Source: Sciurus carolinensis (taxonomy: Eukaryota; Chordata; Mammalia; Rodentia; Sciuridae). From it: a DNA stretch of 64,000 bases. The notes under the pieces are model-generated. The model did not search any database and was not told where the DNA came from. It saw only the letters and a program-made list of their open reading frames with translations. The position numbers were made by a program, and so were the translations under genes. The stretch spans positions 136,531,035 through 136,595,034 of the forward strand of contig NC_062222.1 of assembly GCF_902686445.1 (NCBI RefSeq). Direction: 5' to 3'. This document shows, piece by piece, positions 39,885-51,645 of this stretch. Each line of letters begins with the position of its first letter. Position 1 is the stretch's first letter.

Positions 39885-40816
39885 AAAACCAACTTATGAT
39901 TCTTTTATTAACAGGGGCTTTGGTCATTCGAACCAAAAAAATATACATATGTATTTAAAGGGGGGGTCCTTCCAGTCTTTGTTTTGCAAGGCAAATGATC
40001 ACTGAGTGCACCTATGATTTCTGACCTCAAACACCTGTTGGGTCTTACTTACCCTGATGACTGGAAGAGACCTTCCCGGCCCCGGTGACGCCTCTTCCTC
40101 CCCCCAGTCCTTGTAGATTGTCCTGATGCTCTTCTCTGAAGTCCCTGTAATATGCCAGGGTACTCCAACACTGACATGTTCCCCGTAGCTCCCTCTTCAA
40201 ACTGTCACCACATGGTGTTAGCTAGCTTGTCCACATAAATTTGCCCGGCAGGTTATACACTAAGCAGCAGACAGTGTGCCACAAAGTACAACTCTCCTCC
40301 ATCATCTCAGAACTGAAGTTCCGAACTACACGCAGTCATCTTCCACCTCCACTGTCTTCTGGCTCTTCCTGGCTTCTTGCAGGGCAGTCTGACCCGTACG
40401 TCCTTCACTGGCTACAACCAAGTAGTGCAGGGCCTTCCCCTGGACCTCTCACACTGGAAGATCCTGACCCCGTCTTCACAAGCTCCAGAAAACAATCAGG
40501 TCCCACAGACAACAGCAAGATACGAGGTCATGCCCAACACTTCCAAAACATAGCAAAGTAACGAGAACTAAGTGTGACCACTGAACAGCTTTTGATTTAA
40601 GCCCCATCCCTCCTAGGAGAATATTTCTCCAACAAAGTTCTTTCCAGAACCAAATATATTTGACCCATATCAAGGTTACCAACACGAACCATAAAAAAGA
40701 TTGTTGTACAGGGGTAGAAAAAAATACAAAAACAAAGCAGAAAACGTTGAGCTGGTTCCTTTTCCTCGGGTGTTAGTCCATCCTTGCCAGTTGAGCAGAG
40801 TCCATTAGCCTTGAAC
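39885..40816 (-). promoter_or_regulatory. MRFAP1L1: Candidate MRFAP1L1 3' UTR exon with polyadenylation signal
   Basis: On the minus strand a strong acceptor (tgtctctcccattcgtgctttag) ends at 40817, and about 0.9 kb later an AATAAA occurs at complement(39904..39909) in the context ttaataaaag, the same words as the MRFAP1 signal. The stretch is free of interspersed repeats, as the MRFAP1 3' UTR exon is. The splice from the donor at 41461 to this acceptor is a prediction. Confidence 0.45.
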
Positions 40817-41084
40817 CTAAAGCACGAATGGGAGAGACACTGTCAGTTTTCCATATCCCAATGTTCAAAAGGAAATGTTTATCACCCCAGGAAGGTCACC
40901 TCTCTTACAGGGTCCTCGACTTACTTGCCTTCTAGAAAAACCTCGAACACCCTCTGGCTTTACACGTTCCTACGTCCAGTATCCTTACCTTGCTCTATAG
41001 GCTGGGTTTTCTTTGGTTTCCCGCCAACTCCCTTAGCGCCCAGGAAGGTCTACCTATGGGGACTATTAGAACTGACTTTTATGA

Positions 41085-41285
41085 CCACCGGGCCTGTAAC
41101 GCACCGACTCAGGAGAATGAGGCAGGAGGATCGCAAGTTCAAGGCCAGTCCAGACACCTTACCTAGACCCTGTCTCAAAACAAAACTTCATAAAGGGCTG
41201 GGGAGCAGCGCGGCGGTAGGGCACTTGCTTAGTGTGTGCGCGAGCCTGGGTTGAATCCCCAGCACAGAGAAAAATAAAGAAAAAA
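41085..41285 (+). repeat. Dimeric B1-ID SINE in MRFAP1L1 intron
   Basis: B1-like half (gaggcaggaggatcgcaag) and ID half (gggctggggagcagcgcgg, gcacttgcttagtgtgtgcg). It lies in the predicted 645-bp intron of MRFAP1L1, on the opposite strand. Confidence 0.83.
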
Positions 41286-41394
41286 GAAAGGAACTGGCTT
41301 TTTTGTTTCACAAAAACCCTGGGTTTCTTTTATTTTTCTCCAACTACCAGTAGGGATGAGGCACCAAAAAAAAAAACGCATGTGCCAACACCCA

Positions 41395-42160
<766 letters not shown>

Positions 42161-43620
42161 GTTGGGGCTCCCAGCGGCCCCCACAGGGCTTTTACTACCC
42201 AACCTTCCTTCCTGTCTTTGTTCTTTCCTTCCCTCCTTCCCCTTCTCTTTTAATAAAAGCGAACCTCCCTCTTGTTACTTGACTAAGGCTTATCATCGAG
42301 GCTAGTACAAGCTCAGGTTGATTTTTATCGATTCATTTAACTCTCACAAACGTATGAAATAGGTGGCAACTGGCTAAAACCGTGCTTGCGGGTCAGAGCT
42401 TGAAACCAGGGCAGTTTGGGTCCACAGTCCCTGCTTTTTACTATTGTGCACGCCTGCCTCTGCGACAACCCTAGACCCTAAACCCCCTGACCTCCCACTG
42501 CTCACTCTGGTCTTCTTCCTGCGAGTATACCCCACTCTCTTTCTGCCTTGGGCTGTGCTGGTCAGTCACCAGTTCACCAAGGTAAAGGGCCACTTCTGGT
42601 TTGGTTCTGTCCTCTGCCCTTGTTTGCGGCCTGGCATGGAGTAGGGCTTTGGGGAGTGCTTTGAAGAAATTCTCCCCTGAAATAGAAGCACCTTTTCCAG
42701 ACCGGAAGCTCCTAATCTTAGAACATCCAAGAGACTCCTGGAGGGTAGGTTCTGGTCTTAGTCACCTTATGTCCCCACCGCCCACCAGGCCTGAAAAACA
42801 GTGGGGATTCAGTAATCGTTGCTTTAACTTTCATTCGTTGAGCACCACCGTAGGTGACCGTGAGATGCATGCGGTCTGTCTCTGGGCAGGCGCCCTTAGT
42901 GGCACACGAGCAGTGATTCGGGTGGGGAGGCATTTGCTTGCACAAGTGCCCAGACCAGAGCTTGGTTTTCTCATCTGATAAAAGACCTGTGGTCCCACCC
43001 AAGTATCTCCGTGGAAAGAGGTACCCATGAGGCGATGTGTATGAAAGAGTTTTGCAAACATCATCGTTTCTGAAAAGTGAAAAGGCGCCCAGACAAACCA
43101 CTCTGGACGCGGGAACTCTCACGAGATTTTATTAGGCAGATGAACAGTGTCTGCCCTGAAGAGAGCGAGAGAGCGCACTTGAGAGAGCATGGCGGGGGAG
43201 CTTCGCTCAAGTCCTTGAATTCCCTGGGCTAAGGACGATGGGGCCAACTGCTGAGCAGTTAAAATTCGCGGGCTACGGATTAAGCCAATGGCTGCTGAGC
43301 ACAAACTGACAGGTGGGCCTGGCTAGGATGGCAGACTGACAGCTGGGGGCACTGTCTTGCGTCCTTGCCTTCCCCCGCAGGCGTGTCCTGCGCCTGGTAG
43401 CCCAGGAAGGAGCCCCAGGAAGACATAAGGTGCGCTGGTCGTAGAGAGCCAGACTGCAGGGCAAACCCAGCGCCTGCCTGCTGCCTGCCACGCAAGCCGG
43501 CGACACCCAGCCGGTTCACGCAGGCAGAGCGCTGCGTCTGCAGCTGCAGACCTGCCGGCCACATCCACTCACCGGGAAGCCCAATGAGCACTACAGTATT
43601 CATCAGAAATTCTTCATCAA
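42161..43620. other. Intergenic, no gene recognised
   Basis: It lies upstream of MRFAP1L1. The part at about 43110-43600 is GC-rich and starts with a ttttattaggcagatg block, which might be the reverse of an LTR or retroposed transcript end, but I cannot name it. Confidence 0.4.
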
Positions 43621-43908
43621 AAAACACCATTAACTATTGATTTTTGAATATTGATTTTGTAAACTGCTACTTTGCTGAATTAGCTCTAGCAGTCTTTTCG
43701 TGGAGTTTTTTTTGAACTTCCAAATATAGGATCATATCATCTGCAAGCAGTGATAATTTGACTTCTCCCTATCCTACTTTTTGTCCCTTTTATTTCCTTT
43801 TCTTGCCTAATTGCGCTGGCTAGAATTTCTAGCACTATATTAAACAGGAGTGGTGAGCATGGACAACCATTTTTTTGTTCCATATTTTAAAGGAAATGCT
43901 TTGTTTTT
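43620..43908 (-). mobile_element. L1 ORF2 fragment, inverted part
   Basis: Read on the minus strand it is the L1 reverse-transcriptase region: the [12 protein letters not shown] segment (around 43735), preceded by the [15 protein letters not shown] region (43800-43850). It is followed at 43930 by a plus-strand L1 segment from just downstream in ORF2. The arrangement suggests a 5' inversion during insertion. Confidence 0.72.
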
Positions 43909-43929
43909 CCCCACTTACTGTGAGGTTGA

Positions 43930-44115
43930 CTTCAATGAAAACTACAGGACACTGAAGAAGTAAATTGAAGAAGACACAAGAATATAGAAAGATATCTCAT
44001 GTTCATGGATAGGCAGAATTAATAGTTACAATGGCCATACTACCAAAAGTAATATACAGATTCAATGCACTCTCCATTTAAATACCAATAATATTCTTCA
44101 CAGAACTAGAAAATG
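43930..44115 (+). mobile_element. L1 ORF2 fragment, sense part
   Basis: It is homologous to 46215-46395 of the larger L1 in the window (gaaaactacaggacactgaa, ggataggcagaattaatag, actaccaaaagtaatataca). It ends abruptly inside ORF2 without a poly(A) tail, where LTR-like sequence begins. Confidence 0.75.
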
Positions 44116-44134
44116 AACAGTCCTAAAGTTCATT

Positions 44135-44552
44135 ATTATCTTAGTCTGTTCTAATAAAATACCATAAAGTGAGTAGCTTATAAATAACAGTGATACAGCA
44201 CCTGCCTACCATGCACAAGACCCTGGTTTTGATCCCCTGTACCTCATAAATAAATAATATAAAATTATGTCTAACAGTTCTAAAGGCTCAGAATTCCAAG
44301 ATCATAGCACAAACAGAATCAGTGTCCAGTGAGGGCCAATTTTCTGGTTCATAGATGGTGGCTTCTTACTGTGTCACATGATAAAAGGAGCAGAGGCATC
44401 TCTTGGGCCTCTTTAATAAGGGTACTTATCACATTCAGAAAGGTTCCGCCCCCATGACCTCACTGCCTACCAAAGGTATAATCTCTTAATATTGTGTTGG
44501 GGGTTAGGATTTCAACATGAATTTCAGGGGACACATTCAGACAACAGCATTG
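44135..44552 (-). mobile_element. MaLR-like LTR, antisense, with SINE insertion
   Basis: On the plus strand: tgttctaataaaataccata, gtgtccagtgagggccaatt, ttctggttcatagatggtgg, and gggggttaggatttcaacat near the far end. The order corresponds to an old LTR-type repeat read backwards. A partial ID SINE (44188-44265) interrupts it. Family name uncertain. Confidence 0.5.
44188..44265 (+). repeat. ID-type SINE, partial
   Basis: It contains gatacagcacctgcctacca, agaccctggttttgatcccc and an aaataaataat tail. It sits inside the LTR-like repeat. Confidence 0.65.
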
Positions 44553-45644
44553 TCTCATGTGGTTTCATGTGATTTCAGAGCAGGATCATCCAGGGAGGTG
44601 CAGTGAAATTTCAACTGGGGCTGCAGTGATCTCTGAGCTCAGCCAGTGTTGGACAGCCAGGTCCAGGATGGCTCATGAGGCTGTGTTTCACTAGCATTTG
44701 CATGAAGTCCTCAGCTCCTTGCTCTGTGGGCTTCTCCATGGGGTTGCTCATGACAAGGCAGCTGGTTTTCCTCAGAAAGAAAGGGATAACTTGCTGCTTT
44801 TTATGAACTGAAACAGGTGGAAATTCAGAGCCCCACTGAAACAGCACTACTTCCTTATGCCGAGAGAACAGGCCTGGGGGATGCCAAGGAAGCTATGAGT
44901 GGAAACAACCCCTGCCCCAGCCTGCCTGGCACAGACCAGCTAAATCTGTAAATGTGTATTTCCTGTCTATGTCCCATTCTGCCACCTCTTCTTTTTTAAA
45001 AGCTTTCCCCACCCTGAGAACCTCTGAAGATGGAAATTTGAGATGAAAAAGTCTCTTTGGTCCTCCATTAAAACTGGTTTTGAATGAAACCTATTTTCCT
45101 ACCAATCAGACTCGGAATTTCAATTTGTGGAGTGGTGAGCGGTGCAGCCTCGCCTCTTGCTCTGAGCGTTAACAGTACCACATGGTAACAAAATCTTCAA
45201 GTCACAAGTCGTCACGTCTAACCTTTCTACTAATTATGAGCAAATGGCAACACGCAGTCCATGAAGGGAATACACAAGGGTGGACACACAGGAGATGGAG
45301 ATCACTGGGGAGCCTCCGAAGACTGGCCAGCAACTACAATTTGCCCTCTGACTACCAATGTTTCATGTCCTTCCAACAGGAAACCACACTTACTCCCATC
45401 CAGGGTCCTCAAAAGTTAATTAAGAAAAAAACACCATCTCATAGCTTTGTGTTATTATCCTATGGTAGCATCAGCTTCAAGTGCAGAATTTTGCCTTCCA
45501 CACTAGGACAAGTGTGAATGAAGCTCCAGGGATGTAGTTCCTTAAGTCCAGCTCCTAGAGTAGTTTTTCTTGATCTGTAGACCTTTGAACATTGTGTGCA
45601 GGTGTGGGAGAACCATTATAGACATTCCGGTTCAAAAATGGGGG
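44553..45644. other. Intergenic, nothing firmly recognised
   Basis: The part near 44990-45180 has LTR-like character, but no family or boundary is clear. No gene was seen. Confidence 0.35.
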
Positions 45645-47395
45645 GAATCATATGGTTATTTCAATTGACACAGAAAAAGCGTTCGATAAAATACAACACC
45701 CCTTCATGCTCAAAACACTAGAAAATATATAGAGATAGTAGGAACATACCTGAACATTGTAAAGGCTATTTATGCTAAGCCCATGGCCAACATCATTCTT
45801 AATGGAGAAAAACTGAAACCATTCCCTTTAAAAATGGGAACAAAACAGGGATGTCCTCTTTCACCACTTCTATTCAACATTGTCCTCGAAACTCTAGCCA
45901 GAGCAATTAGGGAGACTAAAGAAATTAAAGGGATATGAATAGGAAAAGAGGAACTTAAGCTGTCACTATTTGCTGATGACATGATTCTATATTTAGAGGA
46001 TCTAAAAACCTCCTCCAGAAAACTTCTAGAACTCATCAATGAATTCAGCGAAATAGCAGGCTATAAGATCAACACACATAAATCTAAAGCATTTTTATAC
46101 ACAAGCGACGAGACAGCTGAAAGGGAAATGAGGAAAATAACTCCATTTGCAATAGCCTCAAAAAAAAAAAAATACTTGGGCATCAATCTAACCAAAGAGG
46201 TAAAAGATCTCTACAATGAAAACTACAAAACATTGAAGAAAGAAATTGAGGAAGACCTTAGAAGATGGAAAGATCTCCCATGTTCTTGGATAGGCAGAAT
46301 TAATATTGTCAAAATGGCCATACTACCAAAAGTGCTATACAGATTCAATGCAATTCCAATTAAAATCCCAATGATGTACCTTACAGAAATAGAGCAAGCA
46401 ATCATGAAATTCATCTGGAAGAATAAGAAACCCAGAACAGCTAAAACAATCCGTAGCAGGAAGAATGAAGCAGGGGGTATCGCAATACCAGAACTTCAAC
46501 TATACTACAAAACAATAGTAACAAAAATGGCATGGTATTGGCACCAAAATAGACAGGTAGATCAATGGTACAGAATAGAGGACACGGACACAAACCCAAA
46601 TAAATACAATTTTCTCATACTAGGCAAAGGTGCCAAAAATATGCAATGGAGAAAACATATGGTGCTGGGAAAACTGGAAATCCATATGCAACAGAATGAA
46701 ACTAAACCCCTATCTCTCACCCTGCACAAAAATCAACTCACAATGGATCAAGGACCTCAAAATCAGACCAGAGACCTTGCATCTTATAGAAGAAAAAGTA
46801 GGTCCAAATCTTCACCTTGTTGGCTTAGATCCGACTTCCTTAACAGGACTCCCATAGCACAAGAAATAAAAGCAAGAATCAACAACTGGGATAGATTCAA
46901 ACTAAATAGCTTTCTCTCAGCAAAGGAAACTATCAGCAATGCGAAGAGAGAACCTACAGAGTGGGAGAAAATCTTTGCCACTCATACTTCAGATAGAGCA
47001 TTAATTTCCAGAATATATAAAGAACTCAAAAAACTCTACACAAAGAATACAAATAACCCAATCAACAAATGGGCTAAGGATATGAACAGATGTTTCACAG
47101 AAGAAGATCTACAAGCAATCAACAAACATATGAAAAAATGTTCACCATCTTTAGTAATAAGAGAACTGCAAATCAAAACTACACTAAGATTCCATCTCAC
47201 CCCAATTAGAATGGCCATTATATTATCAAGAATACAAGCAACAATAGGTGTTGGAGAGGATGTGGGGAAAAAGGTACACTCATACATTGCTGGTGGGGTT
47301 GCAAATTAGTGCAGCCACTCTGGAAAGCAGTGTGGAGATTCCTTAGAAAACTTGGAATGGACCCACCATTTGACCCAGCTATGCCACTCCCGTGA
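45645..47395 (+). mobile_element. L1 LINE, ORF2 fragment truncated at both ends
   Basis: A 1.75-kb piece of L1 ORF2, the endonuclease/reverse-transcriptase protein. It begins with the [16 protein letters not shown] RT segment, then the [14 protein letters not shown] block (about 45838-45885), the FADD catalytic-type motif ([14 protein letters not shown], about 45958-46000), and the C-terminal region. One frame is open for 442 codons (45981-47309), but the segment at about 46630-46850 is in another frame (WCWENWKSICNRMKL...), so two compensating frameshifts are present. Upstream of 45981 the frame has stops. It lacks the 5' UTR, ORF1, the endonuclease, the last codons of ORF2, the 3' UTR and the tail. 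It is inactive. Confidence 0.88.
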
Positions 47396-47689
47396 ATTTC
47401 GTTGGGGATCATTCCATGACAAAACCCCACTTGCAAATCCCTTCAAGATAAAACCATCTCTATCTTGATCTTCTGCTGAAAGTGCTGAGGAGCAAACTCT
47501 TAAGTTTTCTAGAAATGCTAATGCTTGTTAGAGCCTATGAGGCCATCCTTAGCCTCTTTAAAGAAGAAGTCTGACTTACAATACTAGGAGGAACTGACTT
47601 TAGGGTTTATGAGCTTTTTAAGAATTCCTACAATCACTATACAGAGCAAGACTGTGGAGCCTAGGCAACTTCTCACCATCTCTTAGGAT

Positions 47690-48070
47690 CGCACTGGGAA
47701 GAATTCAGACATGTCTCGCCAAGTAGCGGTAGTGTTTATTAGCGGGGATAAGAAAAGGGAATGGGGGACAACTCTCAAGGGAAAGAGTGTGATCTCTCAG
47801 AGGAAAGGGACAGAATGCTCCATCCCACCAGTTTTATTGGAAGTCCCAGGGAAGTTTCCAGGGTCCCACCCAGGTCAACCTCTTGACTTGAATGTCAGCT
47901 GGATTGCATCAGATTTCCAAGTCCCTAGTGCACCCCGACTTATCGGATGGAAAGGAGCGATTTTACTAATATAATGACATTCTCAAGATCCAAGGCCATT
48001 CTGGGTCTCTTTGGCCAATGCTGACGGGTTCAAATTCAAACTTGTTCTCAGAGGTTTTATGCTTAGGGGG
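47690..48070 (-). mobile_element. LTR-like segment, antisense
   Basis: Read on the minus strand there are two polyadenylation-type signals (ccaataaaactggtggga, about 47830, and gctaataaacactaccgc, about 47738) followed by a U5-like end (cgagacatgtctgaattc). The layout fits a class I endogenous retroviral LTR. The distal boundary, up to about 48260, is unclear. Confidence 0.5.
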
Positions 48071-48519
48071 TTTTGCTTCTAATTATCTGAGTTCTTGGTC
48101 TGTGTAAAGTCCCTGACCCTAGGGTAATTTGTGTGGGCAGGAAGAAAACTTGGGGGCTTGCATTTCTCCTGCAGATGGCAGGTTGATTTCTGAGAGCTGT
48201 AACATACCCTATTGACTCAGATCTGGCAGAACTGCAGGAAATTTGGTTTTTAAAAGAAAGCACGTGGTGTTAGCACGGTGGGGCCAGCATATAGAACTAT
48301 CCCCCTATCCTCGTGTGCCCACCACTCAGTTCTGCCTGTCACCCATCAATACAAGCGTCATCTTTAGGTCTTGCAGTACGGTGGATGGGCTCTCTGCTGA
48401 CACACCGTCCTAACCATTTGTGGTCAGAAGAGCTTCCAGTCATCCCAAGCCATCGTGAGCACCTTGCGAGCAGCAGACCTTCCTTGGCTCACCTCTCTTA
48501 CTTTAGTTTTTGCGGCAAG

Positions 48520-49560
48520 AGGAAAAGAGGGGCCGCTGCCACGCTCTGCAGTGGATTCGGAGGGAGGCTCCCAGGTGGTAGGGCGCAGGAAGGCATCGCG
48601 CGCACTAACGCGGACCGCGTCGCCGGTTCTCACACCTCCTTTACCTTTGTGGTAGTTTGGGGTTGAGCGGGAGCAGCGGCGTGCGCGCGCGCGCCCGGAG
48701 GCCGGAAACAGTTACGTGCGCGGGAGCGCACGGCGGCGGAAGCAGAAAGACGCATCTGCGCGGGCACGCCAGGGGCGCCGGCAGGTGCGGGAGCGCGGGC
48801 GCGCGTGGGCGTGACGCTGCGCGGCGAAGCCGGAAGCAGGGCGGGCGCGCGCGCCGGCAGGCGAGCGGGGCGGGAGCGCGGCGCGCGGGCGCCGGGAGCG
48901 GACCATGGAGGGTCGCCCTGCCGGTGGACGGCCGTCCCGGGAGGAGGAGGCCGAGCCGCCGGGCACCTCTTGGAGCGGGGACAGCGGTAACGTGTCCCAG
49001 AGCCACAGCAGCGCCTCGGGGCCGTGGGAGGACGAGGGCCCCGAGGACGGCGCGCCCGGCCGCGACCTGCCGCTGCTGCGCCGCGCCGCCGCGGGCTATG
49101 CCGCCTGCCTGCTGCCCGGGGCCGGGGCGCGGCCCGAGGTGGAGGCCCTGGACGCCAGCCTGGAGGACCTGCTCACCAGAGTGGACGAGTTCGTGGGCAT
49201 GCTGGACATGATCCGCGGAGACTCGTCCCACGTGGTCAGCGAGGGCGTGCCTCGCATCTACGCCAAGGCCACGGAGATGCGGCGCATCTACAGCAAGATC
49301 GACAAGCTCGAGGCCTTCGTGAGGATGATCGGCAGCAGCGTGGCCAGGATGGAGGAGCAGGTCACCAGGGCCGAGGCCGAGCTGGGGGCCTTCCCCCGGG
49401 CCTTCCAGAAGCTCCTGCACACCATCAGCGTGCCCTCCTTCTTCACCAAGCCGGCGCCCGGGAGGCCGCCGCACCCCGCCTACGAACCGCCGGTCCTGTT
49501 CCGTACTGAGGACCACTTCCCCTGTTGCAGCGACAGACCCCAGCTCTGAGTCGCCCGGCC
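48520..49560. promoter_or_regulatory. BLOC1S4: CpG island / promoter of BLOC1S4
   Basis: A very CpG-dense region starts near 48520 and spans the upstream flank (including a gcgcgcgcgcgcccgg stretch at about 48683) and the whole coding exon. No TATA box was seen, consistent with a broadly expressed gene. Confidence 0.75.
48905..49549 (+). CDS. BLOC1S4: BLOC1S4 (cappuccino), BLOC-1 subunit 4
   Basis: This encodes a 214-residue protein (human 217) of the eight-subunit BLOC-1 complex, which sorts cargo from endosomes to lysosome-related organelles such as melanosomes and platelet dense granules. The sequence is intronless, as in human. Order: an acidic, Ser/Gly-rich N-terminus (GNVSQSHSSASGPWEDEG, about residues 28-45), a conserved block (LLRRAAAGYAACLLPGAG, LEDLLTRVDEFVGMLDMI), and a helical coiled-coil part (residues about 80-165, including MRRIYSKIDKLEAFVRMIG and VARMEEQVTRAEAELG). 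A conserved tail follows (PVLFRTEDHFPCCSDRPQL). The ATG at 48905 is in a strong context (gaccATGg). Mouse loss of this gene causes the cappuccino pigment and bleeding phenotype. The frame looks intact. An ATTAAA at 49610-49615 may be a proximal polyadenylation signal. Confidence 0.96.
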   Translation: MEGRPAGGRPSREEEAEPPGTSWSGDSGNVSQSHSSASGPWEDEGPEDGAPGRDLPLLRRAAAGYAACLLPGAGARPEVEALDASLEDLLTRVDEFVGMLDMIRGDSSHVVSEGVPRIYAKATEMRRIYSKIDKLEAFVRMIGSSVARMEEQVTRAEAELGAFPRAFQKLLHTISVPSFFTKPAPGRPPHPAYEPPVLFRTEDHFPCCSDRPQL

Positions 49561-49609
49561 CTGCTGCAGGAGGACCCCAAACGAGACTCTTACCCCGAGT
49601 ATTAAGTTA

Positions 49610-49615
49610 ATTAAA
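49610..49615 (+). promoter_or_regulatory. BLOC1S4: Possible polyadenylation signal of BLOC1S4
   Basis: The ATTAAA variant lies about 60 nt after the stop codon. A longer 3' UTR is possible because the next 500 bp are free of repeats. Confidence 0.4.
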
Positions 49616-49619
49616 GGTC

Positions 49620-51479
49620 CTGATCATAGGCGTTTAGGATGTGGCGTATGGAGTTTTCACGTTTATTTTCTGCAGACAACACAGTATATTCATTATATTC
49701 CACGTGGAAAGTATAGTTTGCCTTCGTTTTCAGGTCTCATCTAGAAGCTGCTTGGTGGGGAATGGGGAAGCAAAACGAATGAACTCCCTCTGTGCACTGT
49801 GGCAAAACTGTTATTTTTTATGGATTTTACTACTCGACTAACAGTATTGCCTTTTCAAGATTTATATATTTATATAAGCATAAGAAATACTACTGAGCCA
49901 GTAAAGCCTTGTTATTATTCAATTGCAATAGTGTGTCAGTTTTCTGTATGGCCTACTTTTAGGGTAGGTGGCACATTAGCATTATATGCCACTTTCCCTA
50001 GCATGGATTATAAACCACAGGAAAGTAGACAGTTCCTGAGAAAATGTATTGGTTTTGTTGCAACAGTTTCTGAAGTCGTATTTGAAAGTATGACATCTTA
50101 GTAAATCATGTAGTTTTGGTGCAGTGCTGGCAATTGAACCCAGGGCCTCCTGCAGGGCTTCGCACTGTACCACTGAGCTACACTCCCTGTACGATTTGAT
50201 TTCAGTACAAGGCCTTGGAATCCTGCTTCTGCCTCCTGAGTTATAGACCAGTGCCACCACACCTGGCACAGTCGTAGTTTATCAATGACAAACAAATCTA
50301 TAGTTGCCGGTGTTTGGTGTGTATTAAGTAAAATCTTTAGTGCTATTGGAAAGGCTTCTGAAAAAAGATTTTACATTTCCCTTTTTATTTGAAAATAAGC
50401 GTGTTGCTCGTGATCTTAATAGTGGGATAAAGAACAGTGGCTTGGGAGTCCTCCTTTAGAAAACCGGTGAGAAGAACTAGGCTTTGCTACTATTTCACAG
50501 CACTGTTCTTTCTTTCCCCTTGAAAGGGAGAGTGAAAGCTTAGGTGGGAATGAATGGTGTTAGGATTTTGTTCTTTCACCCTGTCAACAGGGAATGCCTA
50601 AAGGTCCCTTGCAGATATAACAGGCCTCAATCTATCTTTTAATGTTTTATAAGATGGCCCTCTAGAGACCTCAAAGAAGCATTCCCCCTGGGTTATTTGT
50701 GTGTCGTTACATTGTTAGTACAGACGGTTGCAGCTACTGGAGTGAGTATGACATAGCAGGTCCATGAAAGTCAAGGGTGAGATGACATCAGATTTTCCAT
50801 AAAGCCTCAGTTTCCAAAATAGTTAATAGGTGTTTACGGGATTTCTAAATAGAAATTCGTTCAAGGCCTTCCTAGGTGGAATGGGACTTTGGAACTGGTT
50901 GCCTAGTATAAGACGGATGTTAGATGAAGGTCATTGGCCTCAAGAATGGAGGTTGGCAGAACCAGGTGCACCCTGCCCGTGGCACCACCACCCTGAGGCC
51001 TCTTCCTAGCTCCCTTCTCCCTCCCAACTCCAACCAGCTGGAGATTCAAGAAGGACCTCTGGCTCTTGGAAACTGGTTCTTACCTCTTCCTAAGTCAATA
51101 ACAAGTTGGAGCTGTAGGGGGAGGCCCAGTTGTCTTTCTGGGTGACCCCTGTTGACCTCTGCTACTGGGGCCTGCGGCTCCCCTGCTTTCTAAAGTATAA
51201 ACAAGTGTGAATAGGTCTAACTGCTTGAGGGGTGCCCTGCCAATCATGCTGGAGTCAGTGTCCTTGCTTGCAAGAGCACAGTAACCTCTAAAAGGTTCTG
51301 GAGGGCATGAGGCTTCCCTTCAGTCAAGTGCAGTCTTTGGCATCCAGGAGTTGGTTTGTGCACACAGGAAACACTGGGTACAAAGGAGCTAATAAGCACT
51401 CTGGCTTTCCCCCAAGCTAGGACTTTGAGGAATCGGAGTCATGCACTGTGTTCAGAGTAGTTACTGGACATATCTGCCC
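49620..51479. other. BLOC1S4 downstream region
   Basis: The first 500 bp may be extended 3' UTR. One B1-ID-type SINE (50112-50270) follows. The remainder shows no gene. Confidence 0.4.
50112..50270 (-). repeat. Dimeric B1-ID SINE, antisense, diverged
   Basis: On the plus strand: gcagtgctggcaattgaacc, accactgagctacactccc, then B1-like ctgcttctgcctcctgagtt and accagtgccaccacacctgg. Confidence 0.72.
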
Positions 51480-51645
51480 TAGGGCAGGGTCAGCAAAGTT
51501 CCCAAGGGCCATAGAGGAAGTGTTTTAGATTTGCTGGTCATATGGCCTCACAGCTTCTCTCTGACCTGTAGCAGCTGCAGACATGTGAACCAGCGTCATG
51601 GCTGTGTGCCAATAAAAGTTCACTTACAAAACCAGGGTGTTTCTT
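51480..51645 (+). mobile_element. hAT-Charlie-type DNA transposon remnant
   Basis: The blocks cagggtcagcaaagttccc, gggccatagaggaagtgttt, ctggtcatatggcctcacag and gtgtgccaataaaagttcac match, in order, an old MER/Charlie-type nonautonomous element. The AATAAA inside it (51611-51616) is part of the repeat rather than evidence of a gene end. Confidence 0.55.

Noticed and set aside
43110..43600. GC-rich stretch beginning with a reversed polyadenylation-like word, considered as an antisense LTR or retrogene
   Set aside because: No frame, LTR boundary or repeat family could be supported.
48641..49516. A 291-codon minus-strand open frame over BLOC1S4
   Set aside because: It is a shadow frame in a CpG island; the plus-strand frame matches BLOC1S4 from end to end.
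51611..51616. AATAAA as a distal BLOC1S4 polyadenylation site
   Set aside because: The signal is part of a hAT-Charlie-type repeat remnant and lies 2 kb past the stop codon.
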